Positions 22,107 to 33,455 of a stretch of 64,000 nucleotides of DNA are shown here, one piece after another. The number at the start of each line of letters is the position of its first letter. Positions within the stretch are counted from its first letter, which is position 1. Source of the stretch: Melieria omissa. Its lineage: Eukaryota; Arthropoda; Insecta; Diptera; Ulidiidae. The notes under the pieces are model-generated. The model did no database searches. It was not told where the DNA came from and saw only the letters and a program-made list of their open reading frames with translations. The stretch lies in contig OZ020269.1 in NCBI GenBank assembly GCA_963971225.1, positions 45,653,264-45,717,263 of the forward strand. The letters run 5' to 3'. The position numbers were made by a program, and so were the translations under genes.

Positions 22107-24143
22107 GTGTTTGAGATAGTGACTCCTTTTTATAAAAATTGCCATGTGTGTGCAGGCAAAACGTTCACCGTAGCTAAACCAAAGTGTAGTGTGGCAAGTG
22201 TAACGAGTTTTTCCACTCGAATTGTGTTGGCTTCTTGCCTGTGGACCTTGAGTTTTTACTTAACTCGGGTAAAGAATTCTTTTGTAAAAACTGCGCGGCT
22301 GTTCGCCGCAGATCTATATGTTCCCCCCTCCTTCCATTAATCGGGTTGGGGGAGTGACGTCTAAAAATGCGGTGTCATCTAACCCGCCTGCTCCTGCTCT
22401 AACGAGTGTAAATGCTCCATCGCAACAACAATTGCCCAAACCACAGCAACAACAACCGTCTTCACTCCAGCAACGAGGTGAAAAAGTAATAGTCAGTAAC
22501 GAGGATAAGCAACAGTCAATTCAACATGTGCTATGTCAACAAGTACCTAAAGCGATTCCTCCTTCGCAACAACAACAGCCCAAACCGGTTTTGCCTCAGC
22601 AACGTAGTGACAAAAGGCAAGAGTGTGATAAACAACAAATAACGTTGCAGTCTGTATTTAACGAACTAGTCGCTCTAAGAACCGAGAATGCCCATGCGAT
22701 CGCATTAATAAGCTCTCTGCAATGTGAAAAACAGCTCTTATCTCAGAAATTAGAAAATTTACGAGGGCGGGTCAATAAGTCCGCTTTTTGAATTTCCCGC
22801 CTCTTAATTGAAATGGCAACACTGCTCCCGTCAACAGTCACTCTTGTCAAAAATTGAACAAGCTGCGACATTTAGTTTGTTTTTGACAGCCGTTAATATC
22901 AGACTACCGCGTTGACTGAGAAGAAAATGGAAAAAAGTGAATTTCGTGTGCTCATGTGCAGTTTCCATGGCAAAAATCCATGAATTGGGCTACGAATTGA
23001 TCCCTCATCCCGCCTATTCACCCGATCTAGCCCCAAGTGCCTATTTCTTGTTCCCAAACTTGAAGAAATTGCTCGGCGGAAAGAGATTTGCTTAATGAGC
23101 ACACGAAATTCACTTTTTTCCATTTTCTTCTCAGTCAACGCGGTAGTCTGATATTAACGGCTGTCAAAAACAAACTAAATGTCGCAGCTTGTTCAATTTT
23201 TGACAAGAGTCAACTGACAGATGACTGTTGACGGGAGCAGTGTTGCCATTTCAATTAAGAGGCGGGAAATTCAAAAAGTCACGGACTTATTGACCCGCCC
23301 TCGTACAAGTAGAGCTACATTCGGTGAAGCAAAAATTGTTTAAAAACGAGGCGGCTTCTGCAATTTCTTCCCTCTCAAGTGAAGTGAGTGATCTGCGCGG
23401 CGTTGTTCTTAGTGCTTTAAACGATAAGGCCAACAACAAAAAAACAAATAATAAGCAAAGGAAGCTCTCGCATAATAATGACGATCAACAGCTCGCTGTC
23501 GGACCTGTGGATAAATCCAGCATGCACTATTCAAACTCTCTCTCTGCCGGTGTTTCGACTTCCCCGCTACTGGTCTTTGGTAGTCGCATTCTCCCCGCTA
23601 GTACTGCTGTTCCGCGTACTGATGATCGTTCTCCTTCGGATGGTATTCACGTTCTATGCGCTTCTCCCGTCACTGCCTCTGTTGGTATTTCTCCCAGTTT
23701 CTCCGCAGGTCGCTGCTGCTGCTGAGTGCGCTACGATTTTGCCGAACGGTGCCGTGTCTTCCCCCTTTGTTTGGAAGTCTGTTGGCAAAAAGAAATCAAA
23801 GAAGAGCGCTAATGTAGTCGTTGGGAAAAGTGATAACACGGAACTCGACGTCGTAGTAAAAAAGAAGTGGGTACACCTCTCGTCGTTCAAACCGTCGGTT
23901 ACAGCTGATCAAATAGTCGCCTATGTACACCGGCACGCCAACATCGACGAACAACAACTGGCATGCTACAGTCTTATAAAGAAGGATTCGGACACTGACA
24001 GCTTAAGAAGTGTGCATTTTAACTTTTGTGCTCCATTCAGTGTTTATGATAAGCTGTTTAACCCTTCGCTGTGGCCGGCAAATATTAAAATTCGTCCCTT
24101 CGAATTTTTTCAAAAACGGGCGAGCTCAGACCAGGTTACTTAA
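22107..24143 (+). pseudogene. LINE ORF1 with PHD-like zinc finger and Gln-rich coiled region
   Basis: Near 22135 the frame gives NCHVCAGK. With one frameshift, C-G-K-C-N-E-F-F-H-S-N-C follows, and then F-C-K-N-C. Together this is a C-x2-C, C-x2-C, H-x3-C, C-x2-C arrangement like a PHD finger, known from ORF1 of some CR1-group LINEs. A Gln/Pro-rich stretch (22400-22640) and a heptad-like region follow (VFNELVALRTENAHAIALIS). The palindromic mariner interrupts at 22760, and the sequence resumes in register as QVELHSVKQKLF. A further frameshift near 23500-23730 leads to WVHLSSFKPSVTADQIVAYV and a stop at 24143. The protein would coat LINE RNA. Confidence 0.7.
22760..23305. mobile_element. Palindromic mariner derivative with 200 bp arms
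   Basis: TA duplications at 22760-22761 and 23304-23305 flank 22762-23303 (542 bp). The arms 22762-22955 and 23095-23303 are nearly perfect inverted copies, including the outer end CGAGGGCGGGTCAATAAGTC and the start of a mariner transposase (MEKSEFRVL), which is therefore present twice in opposite directions. The 140 bp centre encodes IHELGYELIPHPAYSPDLAP, a mariner C-terminal fragment with the third catalytic Asp region. The element is a fold-back made from one mariner end and cannot encode a transposase. Confidence 0.92.
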
Positions 24144-25943
24144 GTTCAAGCGACGCAGATGGTTGGACATTGTATGCTCCTCTCAGCAATCCAACAACAT
24201 TAATTTGAAATCTTTAAAAATATTTTATCAAAATGTATCTGGTCTCAGAACTAAAGCTGCCTCTGTCTTTCTTGTTACATCTCAATTGGAGTATGATGTT
24301 ATTGTTCTTGTGGAGACCTGGCTAAATGCTGATTTTGGTGATGGGGAGTTTTTCGATCAATCTCTTTACCAAGTGTATCGTAAGGAACGGGATGCTCACG
24401 GGGTGGAGGTGTGCTTATTGCGGTTAAACATACGCTGCGTTCCTCAGTATACGAATTGGGTAATAGTGACACTCTGCTGGATCAGCTTTGTGTCTCTATT
24501 TTTGGTTCTAATGAGCAGTTTGTTATTTGTGTTTCTTACATTCCTCCCAACAGCTTCGATTCTTTGTACATCGCTCATGTAAAAAAATTTTTGAATTTAT
24601 CAGTCATAGATAAGTTAAATGTGCATTTGTGTGTATTAGGTGATTTTAATCTTAGTAAACTCACTTGGTCTTATATTGCAGATGAGAATAATTAAACTGC
24701 AATGAATGTTAATGCTTTACATGAGACCTTCTTGCTCGATAGTTTTTTCTACCATGATCTCGTGCAAATCAATTGTTTTTTGAATAAATTAAATCGTATT
24801 TTAGACTGAATTTTCTTAAGTAATAGAGTACAAACTTGAAGAAAGTTTGTTTCCTCTTTCTCCATCAGATATGCATCATATCCCGCTTGTTCTTCAAGTT
24901 GAGTTTTATGAGTTTTTAAATTTGCCTAATACGTCTGATAAGCTTAATTTTAATTTTAAAAACTGCAATTTTGATAATCTTAACGCTACTTTTGAGAGAA
25001 CTGATTGGATTAATAAGTTTTCCTGCAATGATACTGCTACTTGCTTCGATATATTCTGTGATGAAATTAATAAGGCTTGCTGCACTAATGTTCCTTTGGT
25101 AAAACCAAAGGTGTATGAAGTACCATGGTATACCAAGGAGTTAAAGAAATTGAAGAATTTACGAAATACATTTTTCAATAAGTACAAGGCCACAAATGAT
25201 TTGGACGATAGAAACAATTACTTGCTTTATTCGAGGGAATTTACTGTTCTTGAGAAAGTTCTGTACAATAACTACATCTTAAATTTTGAAGCTACCATAA
25301 AAAGCAACCCAAAAGCTTTCTGGCTCTTCATTCAGTCTAAAAAACCAAATCTGATATTCCTGCCTTGATGACCTATAATGGAATTTCTTCTAATTCTGTT
25401 CTCGGAACCTCGGATCTTTTTGCTGACTTTTTTATGTCAAATTTTGTAACGGATTCTGATTTAAGGCAGGTTCTCACCTTGTGGGAAAAAAAACAACAAT
25501 TTTTTTTTTGCCTTATCGTGTAAATATATGTTTAAAAAATGTGCTCCAGAAATTTCAGCTCAAAATCTGAAAAATTACAAAAGTTACAGGCCGTTACATA
25601 GAGCAGTGTAGAGCACCGGCCAAGCGCGCTTTAAACTTTAAACGCGTTTTTCTCAGAACCACATTTTCGGACCTTACGGAAGTGATTGAAGGCGCTGGAA
25701 TGAACCAATCGGCACCAAATTTTTTCCAAATGTTCCTTGGGGTTGTTTCAACAAACGAACCACGATCAGCCAAAAATATTGAAAATTGTTTATTTAAAAA
25801 AATAATAAGTGAACAAAAAAATGCGAAAATCGTAATTTTTTTTTCAAAACCTCATAACTTTTGTAATTTTGATTTTTTTCATGATCTTGGTTCATTCAAT
25901 AGATAATACGGTACACATTAAGAATGTGTTCGATTTTTGTGTT

Positions 25944-28705
25944 TCAGGTCACGGGTTTTGACGGAATCACTTCCGGTAGCGGTAACGACATGCCGCCACT
26001 GATGGACGCCCCCTTCCCCCCTTTTTTGGGGGGCAGGGGGCTTAGAACGTGACTTAGAACGTGATCCCCCCCTTTACTGGTTCGGGCCAGCCCAATGATA
26101 GTGCGCTTGGCCGCCATTTCAATTGCTATGTGCAATGGTGATATATTGAGTATCACCTCCAGTGCCACCGTGGGACAGGTTCTCATAGCCCCTGTAATGC
26201 ACGTGCACGCCAGTCGCTGGACCTTATTTAACCGATTCCTCACTGTAGTGAGTTTGGTTCTTGAGGCCCATGCCACTGTTGCATATGTGAGTACTGGCCT
26301 CACTATCATGATGTACAACCATCTCAGTATACCTGGTTTACAGCCCCAGGTTCTACCTGCTAATGATCTACACACCATGACTGCTTTCGTTGCTTTGCCG
26401 ATAACTGCCTCAGCATGTTTATTCCAGACTAACTTCGAATCTAGTGTTACACCTAGATACTTTACCTCCGGCTTGCTTGCGATGCTCTTGTCAAGCAAGC
26501 GTATCGCCCGCATGTGCTGCAGTTTCCTTTTTAGTGTAAATGGTACTATGGTGGTTTTATCCGGGTTTATTCGTAAGCCTGCCGGGCACACCATTCTTGG
26601 GTTCATTTTAACCCTCTCTGAATTATGTCGCACAGAGTGTCTTCGAACTTTCCTCTGGCAACAATGACAATGTCATCGGCATAACCTTGACAGATTATGC
26701 CACTGCTTGTCAGTATATCAAGGAGCTCGTCTACAACCAGGCTCCACAGTAGTGGTGATAATACACCACCCTGAGGGCAACCTCTGGTCGTCAGTACACT
26801 CCTGGTGGTTGAGCCCACCTTCGTTACTGCCGTTCTGGTGGTAAGCATAGCTTTTACCCAGCGGCTGAGAGTGGTTTCTACCCCTCTTCGGTTAAGTGCT
26901 CTTTCTATTGCCTCATGGGAGGTATTATCGAAGGCTCCTTCGATGTCTAAGAAAGCGCACAGCACAGTCTCTTTATTCGTAAGAGCATTTTGAATCAGAC
27001 TCGTGAGCTGGTAAAGGGCAGTCTCCGTCGACCTTCCTGCCCTATACGCATGCTGCGCAGCATGAAGAGGTTGTCTCTTGAGCGCCACGGTTCGTATGTG
27101 CTGATCTAACAACTTCTCCATGGTCTTCATGACGAAAGATGTTAGACTAATTGGTCTGTAGGATTTTGGCTCTGTAAAGTCCCTCTTGCCAATTTTCGGT
27201 ATAAAAACTACCAGGGCACTTCTCCAACTTATGGGAATGTAACCTGCTGCTAGACAGCTTCTCATTATGCCAGTTAAATGCCTTAGCAGCACCGCCCTGC
27301 CTTTTTGGAGAAAGACAGGGAGGATGCCATCCGGCCCTGGCGATTTGAAAGGTTGAAAGGTGTTCAGTGCCCAGTCAATCCTTCCCTGAGAGATGACTTT
27401 GTTCGCCAACTCCCAGTCTCTTCTGTCTGGTAGGTACATACTGCACTCGCCGGGTGTGTCCTGCGGGACTGCCCCGGGAAAATGTGCGCTAAGAAGAGCG
27501 AGAGCACTTTGCTCTTCATTTCGTGTGTACTCCCCATCAGAAAGCTTGAGAGCCATCTTATTCTCCACCCCTCCTTTTGCGAGGGCTTTATGTAGTCTCG
27601 CCGCCTGGGGGGTGGATGATATCTCCTCGCAAAACGTATGAAAACTGGTTCTCTTTGCCTTGCGTACTTCTTTTGTATACTTGGTGATTGCAGTGGTGTA
27701 TTCCTGCCATTCACCTGTCCGCTTTGCCCTGTTGAAGAGCCTCCGGGATTCGGATCTGAGCTTCGCCAGGGTTTTGTTCCACCATGGTGTGGACTTCTTC
27801 CTGGTTTTTGTACTTTCGGGGCAGCTTGAGTGATAGGCATTCATTACTGCTCCGTTCAGGACGCTAACCGCCTGCTCGATTTCGAGTGGATGCCGCATCC
27901 TACCACGAATATCGAGCAGGGATCGATCCTCTTCTAGTAGTTTAGTGAAGATTCCCCAGTCGGCTTTCCTGGGGTTTCTGGTTGGAGGTATCTCCATTAT
28001 GTCACCTGCTATTTTAAACTCGATCATCCTATGATCTGAGAGAGAAGGTTCATTTGACACCATCCAGTCAGACACATAGTCGCTGATCCTACTGTTACCT
28101 ATGGTAAGATCAAGGACCTCCTGCCTAGCCCTAGTCACGAACGTCGGTGAGTTTCCCGAATTAAATATAACTAGGTTAGTTGCTAATATATAGTCTAACA
28201 GGTACTCACCCCTGATGTTGTCATTGGTGCTGCCCCAGATGGTGTGGTGGGCGTTCATGTCGCCGCCTAGCAGAAGAGGCAAGGCGTTCGCCCTGCAGTA
28301 TTCCACTAGGCCCTGCACTTCCTGGGGGGGTACCATCATGTCCTCGCCTGGAAAGTAGGCGGACGCTAGGACGATCTCAAGGTCACGTCCCTCGATTTTG
28401 ACCGTCATCGCCACCGCTACCAGGTCCCTGGCCATGTACTCTGAAATACAAACATAGTTAATATTTTTATCAATCATGATGCAGGCACGAGGTATCTCGT
28501 GCCTTGTGTCATAAATTACCCTGGTTTGCGTCGAGTTGAGTCCACAGATTCTCCCCTTGTAGCACCAGGGTTCCTGTACCAGCGCCGCCCCGATGTGGTC
28601 TCGGGTGAACTTGTGCGCTAGGACGGCCGATGCCGCCTTCGCGTGATGAAGGTTGATTTGGACAACCTTCATCGCTCGAGTGTTAGAGCTATGGAGAGGA
28701 TTCAA
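25944..28705 (-). pseudogene. LINE ORF2: endonuclease and reverse transcriptase, no RNase H
   Basis: The 700-codon frame (28705-26603) has an APE-type endonuclease (QINLHHAKAASAVLAH, LVQEPWCYKG, LLLGGDMNAHHTIWGS, LSDHRMIEF) and a reverse transcriptase: SPGPDGILPVFLQ, KSYRPISLTSFVMK, FLDIEGAFDNTSH (first Asp), TRGCPQGGVLSPLLW and QGYADDIVIVARG. One frameshift near 26610 leads to the thumb region (LRINPDKTTIVPFT, VKYLGVTLDSKLVW), which runs to about 25985. There the LINE stops abruptly. The RNase H and knuckle seen in its relatives are missing, so the 3' end has been lost after insertion. Confidence 0.88.
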
Positions 28706-30712
28706 TGTCCATCTCGAGCAGCGCCGTTAACGATATCTCGTCCGACAGCTGCTCCTCCATTTCCTGGTTTGTGCTGCCTTGAAGCCCCAGCGCCCCAAGG
28801 TTAATCTCCCCAATTGAATCTTGGGAAGCTACTATTTCTTCCGCTACTGCTCCGGCTTTCTCCCCGACCTTCGGTGAAGTCCCGGGTTCGGTGGAGGGCT
28901 TCGTTGCGCCTGAGCTTACCGCCTCTGCCGGTGGATTCCCGACTTCGGCTGGTTCTGTGGGGGGCACTTCCACACTGTGCGGGCCTCCAGATTTGGGAAT
29001 ATGGACTGGGATACTCCCAAACCTGAAATTCAGAGCATTGCCATTTCCCCTGATCGTCGCGAAAGACACTTCGTCAACGGTCAGATTCAACAGCATGCCC
29101 TTGCCCTCCTCTTTGGAAGTCACGACCTTCCAAAGATTCGTGAGAATCCCCGCGTTCTGCGCTTGCAATAGTGCAAAGAGCTTGCTGGATTCCTGTCCAG
29201 CGCTCCTAGGAAGGAATAGGGTAACATGATGTGTCTTGGGAATTTCATTTCCAAGGCACACATGGAGCTCTACACCCTTCCAGCCTTCCAGCTTCGGGAC
29301 CGCCTGCTTGAGCCAGTCTACGGTACCCTGGTTCCCACAGTCTGTCAGCAGAAGTCCCGGCCGAAAGTGGATGCCGCTGAACACCAGTGGGCATGCCCAC
29401 CCCTTAGCTATCTCACTCACGATAGCTTCTTCTAGAAGAGAGAGCTCCTCCTTGCTCAGTGTCTTCTGAGGATAATCCTTAGGCAGAACCGCCACCCGAA
29501 TGGCCGCAGGAGCCCTGTGGACACTCGAGTAACTTGCGCCCGCCATGGGCTCACCCTCAGACTGGTTGCTATTCTGGGGTTTTCCCGTCTTAGCTCCCAG
29601 TGCCTAAGTACACGTCCTGGACTTTTTAGTTTCAGGACGTTGGGGGGAGTTATATTGTCGCTCCCTCTCTTTCTAGGTAAAGCTGGTGGAGCTGCTGTAA
29701 CCGGGGGTCCTCCCCTGTGCTCCTCTGCTTTACTTCTCGCCTCCTCCTTGCTCAATCCTTGTTTGAGGTATCGGAGGTACCATTTAACCCCAGCTCCGCT
29801 TAAGCCGCGCCTTAGGGGGTCATCCAGGCCACCTGGTTGTCCTAAGGGCGGTAGTTCCGGGAGCTGCTTCTTGGGCCTGCTTGTTTTCCTGTCAGCGGCT
29901 GGCCCTGCTGCCGGTGTCACAGCGGTAGGTGGCGGCGTTATTACCCGCTCACTCACTGCAACACTGGCACTAGGAGCCTGGCCTGTGGGCAACGTTCCCA
30001 CCACCAGTCTGGACTGTATATTTCCAGGACCGACGGGAGGAGCCGCCCCCCTGCTCACTTGACTTGTGTTGGGTCCAGTGCTGGTCGACGCTGTCAGAGC
30101 AGAGATATCGAACAGAGGTCTGCTCTGCCCCCCTGCCAACACCGGCAGCCACCCGACCGCCCCTGCGTGAGCCCCTCGCCGCCCGGGAAGGTATTCTTCC
30201 CCGACTGGTGCTGGGCCCCAGGTCTGCTTCTGAATTTCGGAGCGAATGCTCCGGCACAGCAGCTAGCTGTGTTGCGGTGTAGTCCCGCAGAGCGAGTGGA
30301 ATTCCTCGCTTATTTTTCCCGCATTTTCGTATAGTTGTACTCATAATGGCGGTGCGGCCGCCTGCCCGCGCACAAGGCGAAGGCGGCCAAAGATTCTGGC
30401 AGGGACAGGGTTGGTCGACCATGGCAGAGCCCGCATACCATGGCAAGGCCATTGTACTTCCTGAGGTGGCCCGGTATCAGGAAGGCACCGTAAGAATACA
30501 GCCGGTATACCCCCTGGCTGCAAACCACCCAGTGGGCACGGTCCGCGTAACACCCTGGGTTAGGGGGGGGTAGTGCTTAGTACGGGCTCCGCCCCAGACT
30601 ATTCCATTCCGTTCATCACTCGGATTGGACTAGTCTGCGGCGTCCTTGCCCGCGGCAAGCCCCCACACCACGACAAGGTGACTACCCTTGTGGAGGTGGC
30701 ACCACCCATAGA
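25985..30712 (-). mobile_element. 3'-deleted RNase H-group LINE inside the TTAA element
   Basis: This LINE runs on the minus strand from a GC-rich 5' UTR (about 30712-30150) through ORF1 and ORF2 to a break near 25985. The G+C content is clearly higher than in the surrounding DNA. No target duplication is visible, as expected because the 3' end has been deleted. C-runs and G-runs near 25998-26045 mark the break. Confidence 0.82.
28689..30142 (-). pseudogene. LINE ORF1 with DUF4780-like domain
   Basis: The 5' part (30142 to about 29560) is Pro/Ala-rich and includes LSGAGVKWYLRYLKQGLSKE and EEARSKAEEHRGG, a motif usual in ORF1 of these LINEs. A frame change near 29540 leads to a 286-codon frame ending at 28689. 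That frame contains AVLPKDYPQKTLSKEELSLL, FSGIHFRPGLLLTDCGNQGT and LHVCLGNEIPKTHHVTLFLP, which I recognise as the DUF4780-type RNA-binding region. It overlaps the start of ORF2 by 17 bp, a usual LINE arrangement. Confidence 0.78.
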
Positions 30713-30714
30713 GT

Positions 30715-30825
30715 GTAGTATGTGTAGTATCTTTTGCCTGAAACCAATCATCGATCCATTTTTTTACTTCTGCGTGAGAATTGAAGCGCCGCACAGTGGC
30801 TGATTCTGCCGACGTAGGTTGCAAA
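30715..30825 (-). pseudogene. Mariner transposase C-terminal scrap
   Basis: On the minus strand the segment encodes VRRFNSHAEVKKWIDDWFQA, followed by KD. It resembles the F-x-S-x-E-E-V-K-K-W-x-D-x-W segment near the C-terminus of mariner transposases. It abuts the 5' end of the LINE, and no terminal repeat is visible. The match is short, so the assignment is tentative. Confidence 0.5.
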
Positions 30826-32158
30826 AGTCGATTTTGTCATGTTCGATTTGGGGGAAACTGTTATACTTGTCCGATAGATAAATGCTTTGACCTAAGAAAT
30901 CCGAAAACCTTAACTAAATTGGACAAATAGTTTTGCTAGTAGAGCCCGTCAAAGTTGAGCAATTTTTAGAGTGTGAAATAATATTAGCATTTGCACTTTT
31001 TCGGCAAAGCTGAAGTTTTAAAATACGGAAAGGAGCAAATTAATTGAAACTTTTTGCATCAGCATCGTAAAAGAAGGCATTTGTAGTAAATAATTAAATA
31101 TAGAAAAAAAAGTTGGTTATTATTGTTGTCTTTTCATAGGTACTCACTTGAAGCACTGTTTTTATCGCACTTTTTGAACTTTCGATAGACTTTCAAAAAA
31201 AAGGCCATACTTGCCTCGGTTCCGTCTTTGGGAAAATTGTTCACTTGTCTTCTGTGAGTACTGCCCTGAAGAGATCGGGTGCCCGATTTTGCCCGACTGG
31301 ATTTTACAGCGATTTTTCTGTGGACACCTCGCGCAATTTTGTGCTTTCGGGTGCGTGCGTTCGAACAAAATTTGTCAAAATTTTGATAGTGAATCCATTA
31401 CACGCGATTATAATCGTTGCCAGGGCATGCAAATTTGGATTTTGGCTTCATTTAAGAAGTGATACAAGCTTGCAACTCCAGCGTTTTCAGCGTTGTATCT
31501 TTAACCGTTTTCTCAAAAAAAATTCCTAAAAAAAGTGCACTTTTTCGGATCCACAAGGTGAGAACCTGTCTTAATTGACAGCACCATCTCTGATAATATT
31601 TCTTCTTCTATTGATTTTGGCTCTTTGAGGATTACTGAGAGCGATATCATGAGAGGGATTAAGGACTTAAAGTTGTCTGCCAAGACCGATTGTGATGATT
31701 TCTCTTCTTTGTTGTTCAAGAATTGTGCCTCAACAATTTGTAAGCCCTTGTGTCATATTTCTAATTCATCTTTATCAGCCGGCGTGTTTATTGAAAGGTG
31801 GAAAATCGCACATATTACTCCGATTTTTAAAAGTGGCAGTAAAAATGATATCTCGAACTATCGCCCCATCTCTAAACTCTTAACTGTATCTACATTGTTT
31901 GAGGTCATTGTGAAGGGATATTTGTAATTTCCTCTCACGAGAATCATATCTCCCAACCAGCACGGGTTTGTTGCAGGTCGCTCTACGGTAACTAATCTGG
32001 CTGTATTCACTGCATAAGGCTATTCAGCCTTTGAAGAGAGACACCAGGTTGACACAATATACACCGATTTCTCGAAAGCTTTAGATAAAGTATCTCACAG
32101 AATTCTTATATTAAAGTTAGTGAAATTTGGCTTCCATTCTGTTTTCCTGAATTGGATA

Positions 32159-33455
32159 TAACACTTCGTTCAATAATGTGTGTGACTAACTAATTAAAAC
32201 ACATTTTTTTTGCCAAAATTCGTTTTTATTCATCAACATAGTCCCCTTTTAGGAAGATACAATCATTCCAACGCTTTTCCAATCTTTCGATACCGCCTTT
32301 GTAGAACGATTTTTCTTTGCCTTCAAAATAGGCGTTAGTTTCGGCGATTACTTCATCATTTGAGCCAAATCTCTTACCACGGATCATCTTTTTGAGGTCT
32401 GCGAAGAGCCAGTAGTCGCTGGGGGCCAGATCTGGAGAATACGGGGGATGAGGAAGCAATTCGAAGCCCAATTCATGCATTTTTGCCATCGTTTTCATCG
32501 ACTTGTGACACGGTGCATTGTCTTGGTGAAACAACACTTTTTTCTTCTTCATATGGGGCCGCTTAATCGCGATTTCTTCTTTCAAACGTTCCAACAACGC
32601 TATATAATAGTCGCTATTGATTGTTTTCCCTTTCTCAAGATAGTCGATGAATATTATTCCGTGCACATCCCAAAATACTGACGCCATAACCTTGCCAGCC
32701 GATGTTTGTGCCTTTGGACGCTTTGGGCGGCTTTCACCGGTTGCATGCCACTCAGCAGACTGCCGATTTGACTCTGGAGTGAAATGGTGGATCCATGTTT
32801 CATCCATTGTGATGTACCGACGCAAAAACTCCGACTTGTTGCGCGTAAACATGTCCAAACAGCTCTTTGAATCATCGATTCGTTGTTGTTTTTGCTCCGG
32901 TGTGAGCAAACGCGGCACCCATTTCGAAAACACCTTTTTCATAACCAAATGTTCGTGTATTATGGTGTGTACACTGCCTGCTGATATCTTTAGAATGTCA
33001 GCAATCTCCCCACTTTCACTTTACGGTCGGACATAATGATTTTCAGTGTTTTTTCAACGTTTTCCGGAATAACAGCGTCATTTGGCCGTCCAGTAGATGG
33101 AATGTCATCGGTGTCTGTACGACCACGTTTGAATTCGGCATACCAATAACAAATGGTTCTTTTTGATGGAGCAGAGTCCGAATAATGTTTTTCAAGCCAT
33201 TCCTGGCATTGAACAGTATTTTTTTTCATTAAAAAACAATGATAAATCAGCACACGGAATTGCTTTGAATTCATTTTTTTTGAAAACTCAAAAGTAGTGT
33301 CACTTAAAACACTGTAACTTGTAAAGTAATGGTCGGATTGACATATAATTTTGACAGTAAGCCTAAAAAGGTTCACAATTTCGAAAAAAAATATTGATTT
33401 AGTATTAGTGCCGCCATCTATGTGTCAGTAACACACATTATTGAACGAAGTGTTA
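32159..33455 (-). mobile_element. Nearly complete mariner (1.29 kb)
   Basis: TA duplications at 32159-32160 and 33454-33455 flank 32161-33453. Both ends begin ACACTTCGTTCAATAATGTG. The length is that of a full mariner. It is inserted in reverse orientation in the reverse transcriptase part of the CR1/Jockey-type LINE. Confidence 0.95.
32226..33274 (-). pseudogene. Mariner DD34D transposase with one frameshift
   Basis: The N-terminal half (33274-33010) starts MNSKQFRVLIYHCFLMKKN with two helix-turn-helix units (SKRTICYWYAEFKRGR). A frameshift near 33010 moves to the catalytic half (32948-32226): MDETWIHHF (first Asp), VMASVFWDVHGIIFIDYL, FHQDNAPCHKS (second Asp) and YSPDLAPSDYWLF (third Asp), with 34 residues between the last two, and an intact C-terminus. 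All three catalytic Asp are present. Apart from the single frameshift the gene looks whole, so it was active recently or the break is a sequencing error. Confidence 0.92.

Larger units (their letters stand above)
25461..31574. mobile_element. TTAA-flanked element (6.1 kb, mostly a nested LINE)
   Basis: TTAA duplications at 25461-25464 and 31571-31574 flank ends that match for 18 bp (CAGGTTCTCACCTTGTGG and its complement). Across it the LINE frame continues (FVTDSDL then IDSTISDN). The element's own DNA is about 25465-25980 and about 30825-31570, non-coding and A/T-rich. A LINE and a mariner scrap fill the middle. TTAA targets occur in piggyBac and Kolobok families; the CAGG ends suggest Kolobok, but no transposase is present to decide. 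Confidence 0.85.

Noticed and set aside
26095..26667. A 190-codon plus-strand frame
   Set aside because: It is the antisense of the LINE reverse transcriptase thumb region, which carries clear motifs on the minus strand.
29456..30573. Several GC-rich overlapping frames on both strands near the LINE 5' UTR
   Set aside because: Apart from the ORF1 frame they have no LINE motif and arise from high G+C content lacking stop codons.
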